Source: an uncultured Prevotella sp.
Lineage (GTDB): Bacteria; Bacteroidota; Bacteroidia; Bacteroidales; Bacteroidaceae
Direction: 5' to 3'
Assembly: GCA_946540435.1 (NCBI GenBank)
Contig: CAMNII010000007.1
Span: 1-64,000 of the forward strand
Length of the DNA: 64,000 bases
In this document: positions 36,934-46,380 of the stretch, piece after piece
How the letters are laid out: each line of letters opens with the position of its first letter
How positions within the stretch are numbered: the first letter of the stretch is position 1
Notes under the pieces: generated by a model
The model's database searches: none
What the model was told of the DNA's origin: nothing
Seen by the model: only the letters and a program-made list of their open reading frames with translations
Program-made: the position numbers and the translations under genes

Positions 36934-37829
36934 AAGTATCGATAGGAGCACTCTCGCTTAAGAACCCCGTGATGACCGCCTCCGGAACGTTCGGCTACGG
37001 TCTGGAATTTCAAGACCTCGTCCCGCTCGACGGCATCGGCGCCATCATCGTAAAAGGCACTACGCTGCACCCCCGCGAGGGCAATGACTACCCGCGCATG
37101 GCGGAGACCGCCTCGGGGATGCTCAACTGCGTGGGCCTGCAGAACAAGGGCGTCGACTATTTCTGTGAGCATATCTACCCGCAGATAAAGGATATCGACA
37201 CCCGGATGATTGTCAACGTCAGCGGCTCCACCGTCGACGACTATGCCGAGTGTGCTGCGCGCATCGACGCCCTGGAGCAGATCCCAGCCATCGAGCTCAA
37301 CATCTCCTGTCCCAACGTGCGGCAGGGCGGCATGGCCTTCGGTACGACATGCGAGGGTGCCGCGAGTGTTGTCCGCGCCGTGCGCGAGCGCTACCACAAG
37401 ACGCTCATCGTCAAGCTGTCGCCCAACGTGACGAGCATTGCCGACATTGCCTGTGCCTGCGAGGCGGCGGGCGCCGATGCCGTGTCGCTCATCAACACGC
37501 TGATGGGCATGTCCATCGACATCGAGCGCCGTCGTCCACGCCTGTCCATCGCCACCGGTGGCCTGTCAGGTCCTGCCGTGAAGCCCGTTGCCGTGCGCAT
37601 GGTGTGGCAGGTGGCGAAGGCTGTCGGTATTCCCGTCGTCGGCCTTGGCGGCATCATGACGGCCGAGGACGCCATCGAGTTCTTCATGGCGGGTGCCACG
37701 GCCATCGAGATTGGCACCGCTAACTTCATCAATCCCCGTGCCACCATCGATGTGCGCGACGGCATCAACGACTGGCTCGACCGCCACTGCTGCCAGTCGC
37801 TGCGCGACATCATCGGCTGCGTATCCTGA
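36921..37829 (+). CDS. pyrD: Dihydroorotate dehydrogenase, catalytic subunit (class 1B)
   Basis: 302 residues from the ATG at 36921. TIM barrel with [15 protein letters not shown], catalytic Cys in [30 protein letters not shown] and [13 protein letters not shown]. It oxidises dihydroorotate to orotate in pyrimidine synthesis with PyrK. An in-frame ATG at 36876 would lie inside pyrK and is rejected. Confidence 0.96.
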   Translation: MADLKVSIGALSLKNPVMTASGTFGYGLEFQDLVPLDGIGAIIVKGTTLHPREGNDYPRMAETASGMLNCVGLQNKGVDYFCEHIYPQIKDIDTRMIVNVSGSTVDDYAECAARIDALEQIPAIELNISCPNVRQGGMAFGTTCEGAASVVRAVRERYHKTLIVKLSPNVTSIADIACACEAAGADAVSLINTLMGMSIDIERRRPRLSIATGGLSGPAVKPVAVRMVWQVAKAVGIPVVGLGGIMTAEDAIEFFMAGATAIEIGTANFINPRATIDVRDGINDWLDRHCCQSLRDIIGCVS

Positions 37830-38093
37830 GAATTCGAAAGCGCCATGACCGATTTGGGCTAATTACCAGTTCGTAGCCCATACCTTTTCCCGAATTTCGG
37901 TAGTTGACTCGTACCAACGCTTTTCGGAAATACTATGAGTAGCGTTCGGCATCATGCACCAGTCCGCATCATGTTGCCTATATCCTCATTGACTCCCTAT
38001 TATTCCCCGCCTTGCCTTTTATTTATGGCCATTCTGTATTAATTCTCCAAAATTGCTTCTCAAAGCCAACCTTTTTTTCGTAGCTTTAGATTA
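37830..38093. other. Intergenic region, pyrD to der promoter repeat
   Basis: Holds a 7-bp hairpin TGGGCTA/TAGCCCA (37855-37880) followed by TACCTTTTCC, a possible pyrD terminator. The rest shows no ORF or RNA that I recognise and leads into the inverted promoter repeat. Confidence 0.45.
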
Positions 38094-38211
38094 ATAAGTT
38101 ACTTCAACTCGACATATTTAGAGTTCCTTGATAAGGGACGGCTATAATGCAGGGATAAAAAAATATATGTTTTATTTTGTTCTGCTCTCGTTTTTTCGTA
38201 ACTTTGCAGCA
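38094..38211 (+). repeat. Inverted promoter repeat, der copy
   Basis: This 118-bp segment is repeated in opposite orientation at 44207-44323. Aligned, the copies differ by four substitutions and one A in a homopolymer. Each includes a dyad (AAGGGAC and its partner), an AT-rich stretch and the complete promoter. In this copy the dyad GTTCCTT-GAT-AAGGGAC has one mismatch. The promoter drives der. Confidence 0.9.
38176..38206 (+). promoter_or_regulatory. Promoter of der
   Basis: TTTG (38176-38179), 19 bp, TAACTTTG (38199-38206). The predicted transcript has a leader of roughly 13 nt before the ATG at 38224. Confidence 0.7.
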
Positions 38212-38223
38212 AAATAAAGTGTT

Positions 38224-39540
38224 ATGAGCAATAATCTGGTAGCAATCGTTGGACGTCCGAACGTCGGAAAGTCCACCTTATTCAACAGGCTCACGCAGTC
38301 GCGTAGAGCTATCGTCAGTGAACAGGCAGGTACCACACGCGACCGCCAATACGGCAAGTGCGAATGGAACGGACGCGAGTTCTCCGTCGTAGACACGGGA
38401 GGATGGGTCGTCAACAGCGATGACATCTTCGAGGATGCCATCCGACGGCAGGTACTCATCGCCACAGAGGAGGCCGACCTGGTGCTTTTCCTCGTAGACA
38501 CGCAGAACGGACTGACCGACCTCGATGCCGACGTAGCGAAAATTCTCCGACGCTCACAGATTCCCATCATCCTCGTGGCAAACAAGGTTGACGACGGTCG
38601 CCACCAGTACTATGCCGCGGAGTTCTATAAGCTCGGACTGGGCGACCCGCAGTGTGTCAGTGCAGCCACAGGTTCCGGGACGGGCGACCTGCTCGACCTG
38701 ATCCTCAGCAAGCTCCCCGAAGGGAAGAGCGAGGGACTGGAAGACGGTATTCCCCGCTTTGCCGTCGTGGGGCGTCCGAACGCTGGCAAGTCGAGTATCA
38801 TCAACGCTTTCATCGGCGAAGAGCGCAACATCGTCACGGAGATAGCGGGCACCACGCGCGACAGCATCTACACCCGCTACGACAAGTTCGGCTTCGACTT
38901 CTACCTCGTCGACACTGCCGGCATCCGCCGAAAGAACAAGGTATCGGAAGACTTAGAGTTCTACAGTGTCATGCGAAGCATCCGTGCCATTGAGAACAGC
39001 GATGTCTGCATCCTCATGATTGATGCCACGCGAGGCATTGAGGCCCAGGACATGAATATCTTCCAGCTCATCCAGAAGAACAACAAGAGTCTCGTCGTTG
39101 TCGTCAACAAGTGGGACCTCGTCGAGGACAAGTCGCAGATTGCCATCAAGACCTTCGAGAATGCCATTCGTGAGCGCATGGCACCCTTCGTCGACTTCCC
39201 CATCATCTTCGCCTCTGCTGTCACCAAGCAGCGCATCTTCAAAGTGCTCGAGATGGCCAAGCAGGTATACCTGAACCGCACGGCGAAGATTGGCACCACG
39301 AAGCTCAACGAGGTGATGCTGCCGATTATCGAGGCCACACCGCCGCCTTCGGTGAAAGGAAAATATATCAAAATAAAGTACTGCTCACAGATTCCTGGCA
39401 CTCAGATCCCCTCATTTGTCTTCTATGCCAACCTGCCACAGTATATCAAGGAGCCCTACAAGCGGTTCCTCGAGAACAAAATCCGAGAAAACTGGTCGAT
39501 GCACGGCTGCCCTATCAACGTTTTCATCAGGCAGAAATAG
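38224..39540 (+). CDS. der: Ribosome-assembly GTPase Der (EngA)
   Basis: 438 residues with two GTPase domains: first [20 protein letters not shown]; second [24 protein letters not shown]; then the C-terminal KH-like domain ([22 protein letters not shown]). It acts in 50S ribosome maturation. In the Bacteroidales I know of, der follows era on the same strand; here it is 6 kb away and faces era. Confidence 0.96.
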   Translation: MSNNLVAIVGRPNVGKSTLFNRLTQSRRAIVSEQAGTTRDRQYGKCEWNGREFSVVDTGGWVVNSDDIFEDAIRRQVLIATEEADLVLFLVDTQNGLTDLDADVAKILRRSQIPIILVANKVDDGRHQYYAAEFYKLGLGDPQCVSAATGSGTGDLLDLILSKLPEGKSEGLEDGIPRFAVVGRPNAGKSSIINAFIGEERNIVTEIAGTTRDSIYTRYDKFGFDFYLVDTAGIRRKNKVSEDLEFYSVMRSIRAIENSDVCILMIDATRGIEAQDMNIFQLIQKNNKSLVVVVNKWDLVEDKSQIAIKTFENAIRERMAPFVDFPIIFASAVTKQRIFKVLEMAKQVYLNRTAKIGTTKLNEVMLPIIEATPPPSVKGKYIKIKYCSQIPGTQIPSFVFYANLPQYIKEPYKRFLENKIRENWSMHGCPINVFIRQK

Positions 39541-39579
39541 CCGTCCGTCACCCTCACACCCTTATTCCCACACGCATAG

Positions 39580-39996
39580 ATGGATACATCCAAGAACCAC
39601 TCACGCCACGTGGCGCTATGGCTGACGGCGGCTGTGCTACTCATACTCTTCGCATGCTCGCGCCATCGCCCGGAACAGATTGCCGGGGCGGCTGCCCGAC
39701 AATACTATGAGCAGATGCTCGCAGGCAACTACGAGGCTTTCGTTGACGGCACCTGGCAGCCTGAAGCCATCCCAGAAGGCTACCGCAGCCAGCTCATCGA
39801 CAACGCCGCGATGTTTGCCGACCGGCTGCAGAAAGAGCACAGAGGAGTCAGAGAGGTGCGCATTGCCGAAGCGCGCCTGGACACGCTGAACGCAGCACAG
39901 GCAGAGGTATTCCTCGTCTTCTGCTTCGGCGACTCCACCACGGAAGAAGTACTTGTCCCCATGGTATGCCATGACAATACATGGTACCTCAGATAA
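39580..39996 (+). CDS. Small lipoprotein, NTF2-like
   Basis: 138 residues. The lipobox is in LTAAVLLILFACSR. The mature part starts QIAGAAARQYYEQMLAGNYEAFVDG and continues with alternating helix and strands (LDTLNAAQAEVFLVFCFGD, EVLVPMVCHDNTWYL), the outline of a SnoaL/DUF4878-like NTF2 fold. Such proteins are periplasmic and of unknown role. It follows der by 39 bp and ends 17 bp before the rhamnosidase. Confidence 0.75.
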   Translation: MDTSKNHSRHVALWLTAAVLLILFACSRHRPEQIAGAAARQYYEQMLAGNYEAFVDGTWQPEAIPEGYRSQLIDNAAMFADRLQKEHRGVREVRIAEARLDTLNAAQAEVFLVFCFGDSTTEEVLVPMVCHDNTWYLR

Positions 39997-40013
39997 CCCC
40001 AAAAACACCTATT

Positions 40014-42596
40014 ATGAACCGCAAACGTCTTTCGACATGGCTCACAGCACTGGCGCTATACGTCGTCAATGCCAATGCACAGCCCTACGCACTAAACTGC
40101 GAAACTCTCGACAACCCGCTGGGCATCAATACCTGCTCACCACACTTCTCGTGGAAAAACCAAGGCATCAGGCAGCAGACAGCCTTCCAGCTGCAGGTGG
40201 CCACCGACTCAGTACGGCTGGCACGAGGGAAAGCTGACCGCTGGGACTCCGGAGCCATCAGCAGCGAACAGCAGATAGCAGTAGCCTATGGCGGCACGCC
40301 GTTAAAGCCGAGAGAGTTGTGTTTCTGGAGGATAAGAGCCTTCGACGAAAACGGGGACCCTACGCCATGGAGTGCCATCAGCCGTTTCAGCATCGGACTC
40401 GACGAAACGACGCTACAGGGCAGCTACCTGATGTCTCCGACAACGGGAGACAGCCTGACCGCCTCTTTCTTCAGGAAGCAGATTACCCTGAAGCGCAAGC
40501 AACGAACACTCATCCACATCAACACGCTCGGCTACCATGAGCTGCATGTCAACGGACAGCGCATCGGACGCCGTGTGCTCACACCCGTCATGACGCAGTT
40601 AGACCAGCGGTCGGCCATCGTCACCTACGACATCACCGATGCCGTACATAAAGGTACGAACGACATCGTCATCACGGCCTCGCAGGGATGGTATAAACCC
40701 GTTTATTTCAAGACACAGCAAGCTGGTCCGGTGGTGAAAGCCGAGGTCGATGTATACGACAAGAGCGGATGCCACATCATCGCCGCCACCGATGCCTCCT
40801 GGCTGACCGCGCCGAGCGGATATAGCGGGCACGGGACATGGAGGCCATGGGAATTCGGGGGCGAACGGCTTGACGCCCGCCGGCAGCCTGCCTACATGAC
40901 GGCAGCATCACTCGACAGGCTCACCTGGGCCGGTGCCAAGGTCGTTGACATCCGGCACACCAAAGCCACACCCGAGATGTTTGCCGGCAACCACATCGCC
41001 CTGCACATACAACCCAAATCTATCATGCAGCAGGCTGACGGCAAATGGTTCGTTGACATGGGGACATGCCTGTCGGGATGGTTCTCCATGCGCTTCCATC
41101 ATCTCCGCGAGGGACAGACCGTCAAGATTGAATACTTCGACAACATCGAAGACGGCAAGCCCATCGGACAAGACGAATACGACGAATACATCGCTTGCGG
41201 AAAGGACGGCGAACAGTTCTGCAACCGCTTCCACACGCATGCCTATCAGTATGTCGTCATCAGCGGACTCGACAGCCAGCCGCAAAGCGAAGACATCGAA
41301 GGCCTGCTCCTGACATCGACAGAAGAGCCACAGACATCCTTCCACTGTTCCGACAGCGACCTCAACGCCATCCACGACATGATACAGTACACCATGCGGT
41401 GTCTGACCTTCAGCGGATATATGGTAGACTGTCCACACATCGAGCGGATGGGCTACGGAGGCGACGGCAACTCCTCCACACAGGCCCTGCAGACGATGTT
41501 CGACGTCGCACCCACCTTCTACAACTGGGTCAGGGCATGGGACGACGTACAGGATCCCGACGGCTCACTGCCCCACGTGGCACCGGCCGGCATACGCTGT
41601 GGCGGTGGTCCCTACTGGTGTGCATTCATCATCAAGGCTCCCTGGCGCACCTATTGGAACTATGGCGACACACGACTCCTCCAGGAGCACTACGACGCCA
41701 TGAAGAAATGGCTGGAATACGTAAAGAAATACTCGCCGGAAGGGGTGCTGAAGCCTTGGCCGAATACCCATAACCGCTATTGGTACCTCGGCGACTGGCT
41801 GGCACCGGATGGCATCGACGTCGGCGACGAACGGTCGGTCACCTTCGTCAACAATGCATACATCTGCGAATGCCTGGGCAACCTTTCCGACATTTCCAAG
41901 ATGCTCGGCCACAAGGACGACAGCCAATACTACCGGCAGTGGCAGGAGACACTGCGGCACAGGCTGGTAGACGACTACTGGCACGCTGCCGACAGCACCT
42001 TCGCCTCAGGCAGTCCCCTTGACCTGTCGATAGCTGTCATGAGCGGCATAGCCACCGGCCAGATGGCCGAAGCTGTCAATGAAAAGCTCGCGCACCTTTC
42101 GCGGACGAAATACAAGAGCCATATCGCCGTAGGACTCGTCGGTGTGCCCATCTTCACGGAATGGGCAACACGCCACAGGCAGACAGAGCTGATGTACGAC
42201 ATCCTGAAGCAACCCGACTATCCCGGCTACCTCTATATGGTGCGCAGCGGAGCCACGACGACGTGGGAGTCATGGGACCACCGCCGCAGCAGCATCCATA
42301 ACTGCTACAACGGCATCGGCACATGGTTCTACGAAGCCCTCGGCGGCATCACGGCGCTCGAGCCCGCATACAAGCATGTCGACATCAGTCCCCAATATCC
42401 CACTGCTCTCGACAGCGTAGAAGTCAACAAGGAGACACCCTACGGCACCATCAGCGTAGCCTGGAAGCGGACCGACGCTCAGTCAGCCGCCATCACCCTC
42501 GACGTCACGCTGCCGCCTGGCGTCACGGCCAACGTGGAAGGCCGACGCATCGGCACAGGCCATCACCGATTCAATATAGACACAAAAAAACATTAA
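40014..42596 (+). CDS. Alpha-L-rhamnosidase, GH78
   Basis: 860 residues from the ATG at 40014, starting with signal peptide NRKRLSTWLTALALYVVNANAQ. N-terminal Fn3-like and jellyroll domains (about 25-330), then the (alpha/alpha)6 barrel. The conserved acidic motif is ERMGYGGDGNSS near residue 477, with TTWESWDHRRSS further on; a beta-sandwich ends the protein. It releases rhamnose from pectin, flavonoid or bacterial glycans. No Sus transporter is beside it. It overlaps the reading frame of the following gene at its stop codon. Confidence 0.93.
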   Translation: MNRKRLSTWLTALALYVVNANAQPYALNCETLDNPLGINTCSPHFSWKNQGIRQQTAFQLQVATDSVRLARGKADRWDSGAISSEQQIAVAYGGTPLKPRELCFWRIRAFDENGDPTPWSAISRFSIGLDETTLQGSYLMSPTTGDSLTASFFRKQITLKRKQRTLIHINTLGYHELHVNGQRIGRRVLTPVMTQLDQRSAIVTYDITDAVHKGTNDIVITASQGWYKPVYFKTQQAGPVVKAEVDVYDKSGCHIIAATDASWLTAPSGYSGHGTWRPWEFGGERLDARRQPAYMTAASLDRLTWAGAKVVDIRHTKATPEMFAGNHIALHIQPKSIMQQADGKWFVDMGTCLSGWFSMRFHHLREGQTVKIEYFDNIEDGKPIGQDEYDEYIACGKDGEQFCNRFHTHAYQYVVISGLDSQPQSEDIEGLLLTSTEEPQTSFHCSDSDLNAIHDMIQYTMRCLTFSGYMVDCPHIERMGYGGDGNSSTQALQTMFDVAPTFYNWVRAWDDVQDPDGSLPHVAPAGIRCGGGPYWCAFIIKAPWRTYWNYGDTRLLQEHYDAMKKWLEYVKKYSPEGVLKPWPNTHNRYWYLGDWLAPDGIDVGDERSVTFVNNAYICECLGNLSDISKMLGHKDDSQYYRQWQETLRHRLVDDYWHAADSTFASGSPLDLSIAVMSGIATGQMAEAVNEKLAHLSRTKYKSHIAVGLVGVPIFTEWATRHRQTELMYDILKQPDYPGYLYMVRSGATTTWESWDHRRSSIHNCYNGIGTWFYEALGGITALEPAYKHVDISPQYPTALDSVEVNKETPYGTISVAWKRTDAQSAAITLDVTLPPGVTANVEGRRIGTGHHRFNIDTKKH

Positions 42597-43179
42597 GGCA
42601 ATAAAACACTTTATTCTCACCGTCGCTGCCCTCTTCGCAACAACATCAAGCCTTTTCGCGCAGCACGACCTCGTTGGTCACACTTTCAGCAATCCGAACA
42701 TCATGCAGAAAATGATTAACGACGCCATGAAAGACATAGACAAAAAGATTGACTCTGTCAGGACAGAGGCTATCGCTAAAAAAGAGAAGGAGAAAGGCCG
42801 CAAGCTGAATGCCGCAGAGACTAAGGAGATTGAGGAAGACATCAAGAAGGCAAAAGACCAGATGGCTGCTGCAAAGAACAGCGTGAAGATGGCTATCAGC
42901 ATGGAATTCATCAACGACAAGGAAGCCGTCATGCGCATGAAGATGTCTGTCGACGAGGCAGTGCTCAAACAGGCCGGAGTAAGCTGGGCCAAACGAAAGG
43001 CCATGAAAGCAGGTATTGCCCTGATGCCATCGTCTGAAAAAGTGAAATACACCGTCAGCGGCAACAACATCATCATTCCCGACGACAAAAAGCCCGACAC
43101 GCTGCGCATCTCCGACGACGGCAAATATATCACAGGGAAGATGGATGAAATCCAGTTCAAGCTGACCAGAACAAAATAG
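42592..43179 (+). CDS. Lipocalin-like exported protein with an apparent ATT start
   Basis: The first ATG (42703) cuts into the protein, but the same frame upstream encodes a textbook signal peptide (KAIKHFILTVAALFATTSSLFAQ). The frame opens after a TAG at 42577, and between there and the signal peptide there is no ATG, GTG or TTG; the best candidate start is ATT at 42592, overlapping the TAA of the rhamnosidase gene. The mature part has a Lys/Glu-rich helix (about 40-95) and strands (YTVSGNNIIIPDDKKPDTLR) ending FKLTR, like lipocalin-type domains in Bacteroidales. Family not certain. Confidence 0.65.
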   Translation: MKAIKHFILTVAALFATTSSLFAQHDLVGHTFSNPNIMQKMINDAMKDIDKKIDSVRTEAIAKKEKEKGRKLNAAETKEIEEDIKKAKDQMAAAKNSVKMAISMEFINDKEAVMRMKMSVDEAVLKQAGVSWAKRKAMKAGIALMPSSEKVKYTVSGNNIIIPDDKKPDTLRISDDGKYITGKMDEIQFKLTRTK

Positions 43180-43212
43180 TCTTCCCGCACCGACTAAAAA
43201 AGGGAACAAAAA

Positions 43213-43260
43213 ACAATCATCCACGCCCTCCGTAGAAAGGTGTGGATGATTGTTTTTTTG
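43213..43260. terminator. Bidirectional terminator between lipocalin-like gene and era
   Basis: ACAATCATCCAC (43213-43224) and GTGGATGATTGT (43242-43253) form a perfect 12-bp stem, with T7 on the plus side and an A-run on the other that gives T's on the minus strand. It serves two convergent genes. Confidence 0.8.
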
Positions 43261-43280
43261 ACGCTATTCGGTCTTTGGAT

Positions 43281-44207
43281 TTATTCCGGATTATAGCCGA
43301 AAGCATCGAGCTCACGCTGAGAGGAACGCCAGTCCTTGTCAACCTTGACAAACGTCTCAAGGTTGATACGCTTGTCGAAGAACTTCTCAAGGGCCTTGCG
43401 GCTCTCTATGCCGAGTTTCTTCAGTGCTACCCCTTGGTGGCCGATGATGATGCCCTTCTGGGAGTCACGCTCCACATAGATGGTTGCATGGATATCGATG
43501 CGCTGCGGTGTCTCCTTGAACGTATCGACACGCACTTCCACGCTGTAGGGTATCTCCTTGTCGTAATACAGGAGGATCTTCTCACGGATAATCTCTGAGA
43601 CGAAGAAGCGCGCCGGCTTGTCAGTGAGCTGGTCTTTGTCGAAATAGGCAGGACTCTCGGGCAGCAGTTCATGGATGCGCTTGAGGAGCAGGTCGACACC
43701 GAACTTATTCTTTGCCGAGATAGGAAGGATTTCAGCGTTAGGCAGCAGCTGATGCCACCGTTCTACGATTTGGGCCAGCAGCCTGTCGCTCCCCTCGCCT
43801 GCCGAAGACGCTTCTGAAGCGAGGTTGTCGATTTTGTTGATGAGCAGTAACACCGGTATCGTCATCTTCTGCACCTTCGCCAGGAAATCCATGTTCTTCT
43901 CCGGGTTCTCCACCACGTCAGTGACATAGAGCAGCACATCGGCGTCCTGCAATGCCGACTCCGAGAAGGCAAGCATCGACTCCTGGAGCTTGTAGTTGGG
44001 TTTGAGAACTCCCGGGGTATCGCTGAAGACAATCTGCATGTCGTCGGTGTTGACGATACCCATGATACGGTGGCGCGTGGTTTGCGCCTTGAAAGTGGCA
44101 ATGGAGATACGCTCGCCGACGAGTTGGTTCATCAGCGTCGACTTACCCACATTGGGATTACCCACGATATTGACAAATCCTGCCTTATGTACGCTATTCT
44201 CTTTCAT
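43281..44207 (-). CDS. era: Ribosome-assembly GTPase Era
   Basis: 308 residues. G domain with [20 protein letters not shown], and NKID; C-terminal KH domain with IIGHQGVALKKLG that binds the 3' end of 16S rRNA. The TTTG of the promoter is followed by CAGC and then the ATG, so the mRNA should be leaderless or nearly so. It converges on the rhamnosidase group. Confidence 0.96.
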   Translation of the reverse strand: MKENSVHKAGFVNIVGNPNVGKSTLMNQLVGERISIATFKAQTTRHRIMGIVNTDDMQIVFSDTPGVLKPNYKLQESMLAFSESALQDADVLLYVTDVVENPEKNMDFLAKVQKMTIPVLLLINKIDNLASEASSAGEGSDRLLAQIVERWHQLLPNAEILPISAKNKFGVDLLLKRIHELLPESPAYFDKDQLTDKPARFFVSEIIREKILLYYDKEIPYSVEVRVDTFKETPQRIDIHATIYVERDSQKGIIIGHQGVALKKLGIESRKALEKFFDKRINLETFVKVDKDWRSSQRELDAFGYNPE

Positions 44208-44323
44208 GCTGCAAAGTTACGAAAAAACGAGAGCAGAACAAAATAAAACATATATTTTTTATCCCTGCATTATAGCCGTCCCTTATCAAGGGACTCTAAA
44301 TATGCTGAGTTGGAGTAACTTAT
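44207..44323 (-). repeat. Inverted promoter repeat, era copy
   Basis: The partner of 38094-38211 in opposite orientation, 117 bp. Here the dyad is perfect, GTCCCTT-ATC-AAGGGAC. The copy runs exactly up to the A of the era ATG. Confidence 0.9.
44212..44242 (-). promoter_or_regulatory. Promoter of era
   Basis: Minus strand: TTTG (44239-44242), 19 bp, TAACTTTG (44212-44219). Only CAGC separates it from the ATG. Confidence 0.7.
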
Positions 44324-44521
44324 CCAAAGTTACCAAAAATAACAGATAGTTCCAAATAATACCGCGAGAAACTACGTTTTACCGAATCTCCCCGGCGAAA
44401 CGAGACGGCATCCGTCAGCAACAAAAACGACAGAAAGAAGTGAGAAACAGAAAAAGAGTGACGAACCGGCCTGCCTTTTCATGCAAGCCAATTCGTCACT
44501 CTTCGTTTATGTTTCGTTGAC
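44324..44521. other. Intergenic rest between era repeat and fabH
   Basis: About 200 bp with no ORF that I support. It contains the fabH terminator; the remainder shows a second CAAAGTTACC-like word at 44325 that may be a decayed promoter box. Confidence 0.4.
44451..44502 (-). terminator. Terminator after fabH
   Basis: AGAGTGACGAA (44455-44465) and TTCGTCACTCT (44492-44502) make an 11-bp perfect stem; on the minus strand it is followed by TTTTTCTG. Confidence 0.7.
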
Positions 44522-45514
44522 TTAGTAAGCCCACTTATAGAAGCTGGCACCATGTACGAAGCCTGCTCCGAATGCGGTGAAGACGATGTTGTCGCCTTTC
44601 TTCAGTCGTTTCTCAAAGTCCCAGAGGGCCAAGGGGATTGTTCCGGCGGAGGTATTGCCATAGCGCTCGATGTTGACGACAACCTTATCCATCGGGATGT
44701 CGGCACGCTTGGCCACGGTCTCGATGATGCGGAGGTTGGCCTCGTGGGGAACTACCCACTGTACGTCGTCAGCCTTGAGGTTGTTGCGCCGCATGATTTC
44801 GAGCACGTCGTCGCTCATGGCGGTGACAGCATAGCGATACACGGTGCGTCCTTCCTGATAGAGGTAGGCAGCCGGCGTCTGGGCGTTTTCCTTTGTCGGC
44901 GGATTTACCGAGCCTCCTACCTCCATGTGGAGATACGGATAACCGATGCCGTCGGTACGGAAATAGGCATCTTGCACTCCGACGCCCTCTTCCTCCGTGC
45001 CCTCTACGAGCACTGCTCCGGCACCATCGCCGAAGAGCACGCAGGTCTGCCGGTCGGTATAGTCGATCATCGACGACATCTTGTCGCCTCCGATGACGAT
45101 AATCTTGCGGCAGCGGCCGGTACGGATCATCTGGGTGGCTACGTCGAACGAATAGAGGAAGCCGCAGCAAGCTGCCGAGAAGTCGAACGCAAAGGCATTC
45201 TTCAGTCCCAGTCGGCCAAGCACCAGCGATGCTGTCGAGGGGAACTTATAGTCGGGCGTCGTCGTCGTGACGATGAGTGCATCGATTGTATCGGGGTCGA
45301 CTCCGGTCTTCTGCAGCAGCAGTTCAGCAGCCTTTGTGGCCATGAAGCTGGTTCCCAGGCCTTCGCCTTTCAGGATGTGCCGCTCCTTGATGCCCACGCG
45401 GGTCATAATCCATTCGTCACTGGTGTCGACCATACGCGACAGTTCCTCGTTGGTGAGGACATAGTCGGGCACGTAACCGGCGACACCGGTGATGATTGCG
45501 TTAAGTTTACCCAT
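44522..45514 (-). CDS. fabH: Beta-ketoacyl-ACP synthase III
   Basis: 330 residues. Thiolase fold with catalytic Cys in AFDFSAACCGFLYS, His in WVVPHEANLRI and Asn in ERYGNTSAGTIP. It starts fatty-acid synthesis by condensing an acyl-CoA with malonyl-ACP. It follows rpmF by 9 bp, the widespread DUF177-rpmF-fabH order. Confidence 0.96.
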   Translation of the reverse strand: MGKLNAIITGVAGYVPDYVLTNEELSRMVDTSDEWIMTRVGIKERHILKGEGLGTSFMATKAAELLLQKTGVDPDTIDALIVTTTTPDYKFPSTASLVLGRLGLKNAFAFDFSAACCGFLYSFDVATQMIRTGRCRKIIVIGGDKMSSMIDYTDRQTCVLFGDGAGAVLVEGTEEEGVGVQDAYFRTDGIGYPYLHMEVGGSVNPPTKENAQTPAAYLYQEGRTVYRYAVTAMSDDVLEIMRRNNLKADDVQWVVPHEANLRIIETVAKRADIPMDKVVVNIERYGNTSAGTIPLALWDFEKRLKKGDNIVFTAFGAGFVHGASFYKWAY

Positions 45515-45523
45515 TATGAATGA

Positions 45524-45709
45524 TTATTCAGCAGTCTCCTTGACTACGGCGACCTTGCCACGGTAGTAACCGCATGTGGGGCATACAGTGTGGTAAACGT
45601 AATAAGCTCCGCAAGTGGGGCATACTGCCAGTGTAGGTGCTACTGCGCCGTCGTGGGTTCTTCTGTTGCGTCCACGAGTTTTCGACTGTCTTCTTTTAGG
45701 ATGTGCCAT
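45524..45709 (-). CDS. rpmF: 50S ribosomal protein L32
   Basis: 61 residues. Typical start AHPKRRQSKTRGRNRRT and a four-cysteine zinc ribbon (CPTCGAYYVYHTVCPTCGYY). It is 15 bp after the DUF177 gene. Confidence 0.97.
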   Translation of the reverse strand: MAHPKRRQSKTRGRNRRTHDGAVAPTLAVCPTCGAYYVYHTVCPTCGYYRGKVAVVKETAE

Positions 45710-45724
45710 AATACTTTTTAATTT

Positions 45725-46249
45725 TTAATCTGTAATGTTTAATTCTCTGAGTTTTCCCCAGCGGGGATCCATCGTCTGTGTGCCGTCTCCATTGCCACTT
45801 CGGGTAGCCGAGAGTTTTTTTAGCGTCTCTGTCATGGCCGCGTTGCATTTTCCAGGTGCATGCACGTGCCTGATGGGGATGGCCAGTGCGATAAACTCGT
45901 ATATGAACCATGCCGTGTCGAGTATTCCTTCGTTCTCGTCGACGACGATGAGTTCATCATCTTCTGAGTTTTCTTGTCCGAGCTTTACCAGGAGTTGGTT
46001 GTCGCTGTCGATGGGCTGGTCCATGTCGTCGAGACACAGGTCGCAGGCCACGACAACAGTCCCTTCCGTGTGGAACAGGAGTTCGAAAGCTCCTGCCACT
46101 TTCCGTATCTGCAGGTCTACAACCACTTTCCCGCGACTGACTTCCGGCGTGTCAAGTGCTGCGAAGAACTCGTCGGTGACGTCGTAATGACGCTCTTCAA
46201 CGTCCTCCACAGCCTTCAAATCGATGCGGAATTGATCTAAAAACTCCAT
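45725..46249 (-). CDS. DUF177/YceD-family protein
   Basis: 174 residues. It has the two cysteines of the family in VVACDLCLDDMDQPID, and the C-terminal CNAAM of the same group. YceD proteins are linked to 23S rRNA accumulation and always sit before rpmF, as here. The promoter lies 8 bp from the ATG, so the leader is very short. Confidence 0.9.
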   Translation of the reverse strand: MEFLDQFRIDLKAVEDVEERHYDVTDEFFAALDTPEVSRGKVVVDLQIRKVAGAFELLFHTEGTVVVACDLCLDDMDQPIDSDNQLLVKLGQENSEDDELIVVDENEGILDTAWFIYEFIALAIPIRHVHAPGKCNAAMTETLKKLSATRSGNGDGTQTMDPRWGKLRELNITD

Positions 46250-46257
46250 ACGGGCTG

Positions 46258-46288
46258 CAAAGTTACGAAGAAACGCGCAAAAAACAAA
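46258..46288 (-). promoter_or_regulatory. Promoter of DUF177-rpmF-fabH
   Basis: Minus strand: TTTG (46285-46288), 19 bp, TAACTTTG (46258-46265). Confidence 0.65.
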
Positions 46289-46380
46289 ATATTTCGACGG
46301 TTATTTTTTCAAAGGGCCTGTATTTCATGTCCTTTTCGTTCGGCAGCATGGTGGGACGTCTGTGCCTATATGCACAATCG

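Noticed and set aside
42703-43179. ATG at 42703 as start of the lipocalin-like gene
   Set aside because: It would leave out the signal peptide encoded just upstream in the same frame.
38094-44323. Composite transposon with inverted ends
   Set aside because: No transposase inside, the ends are promoters, and the cargo includes two essential GTPases.
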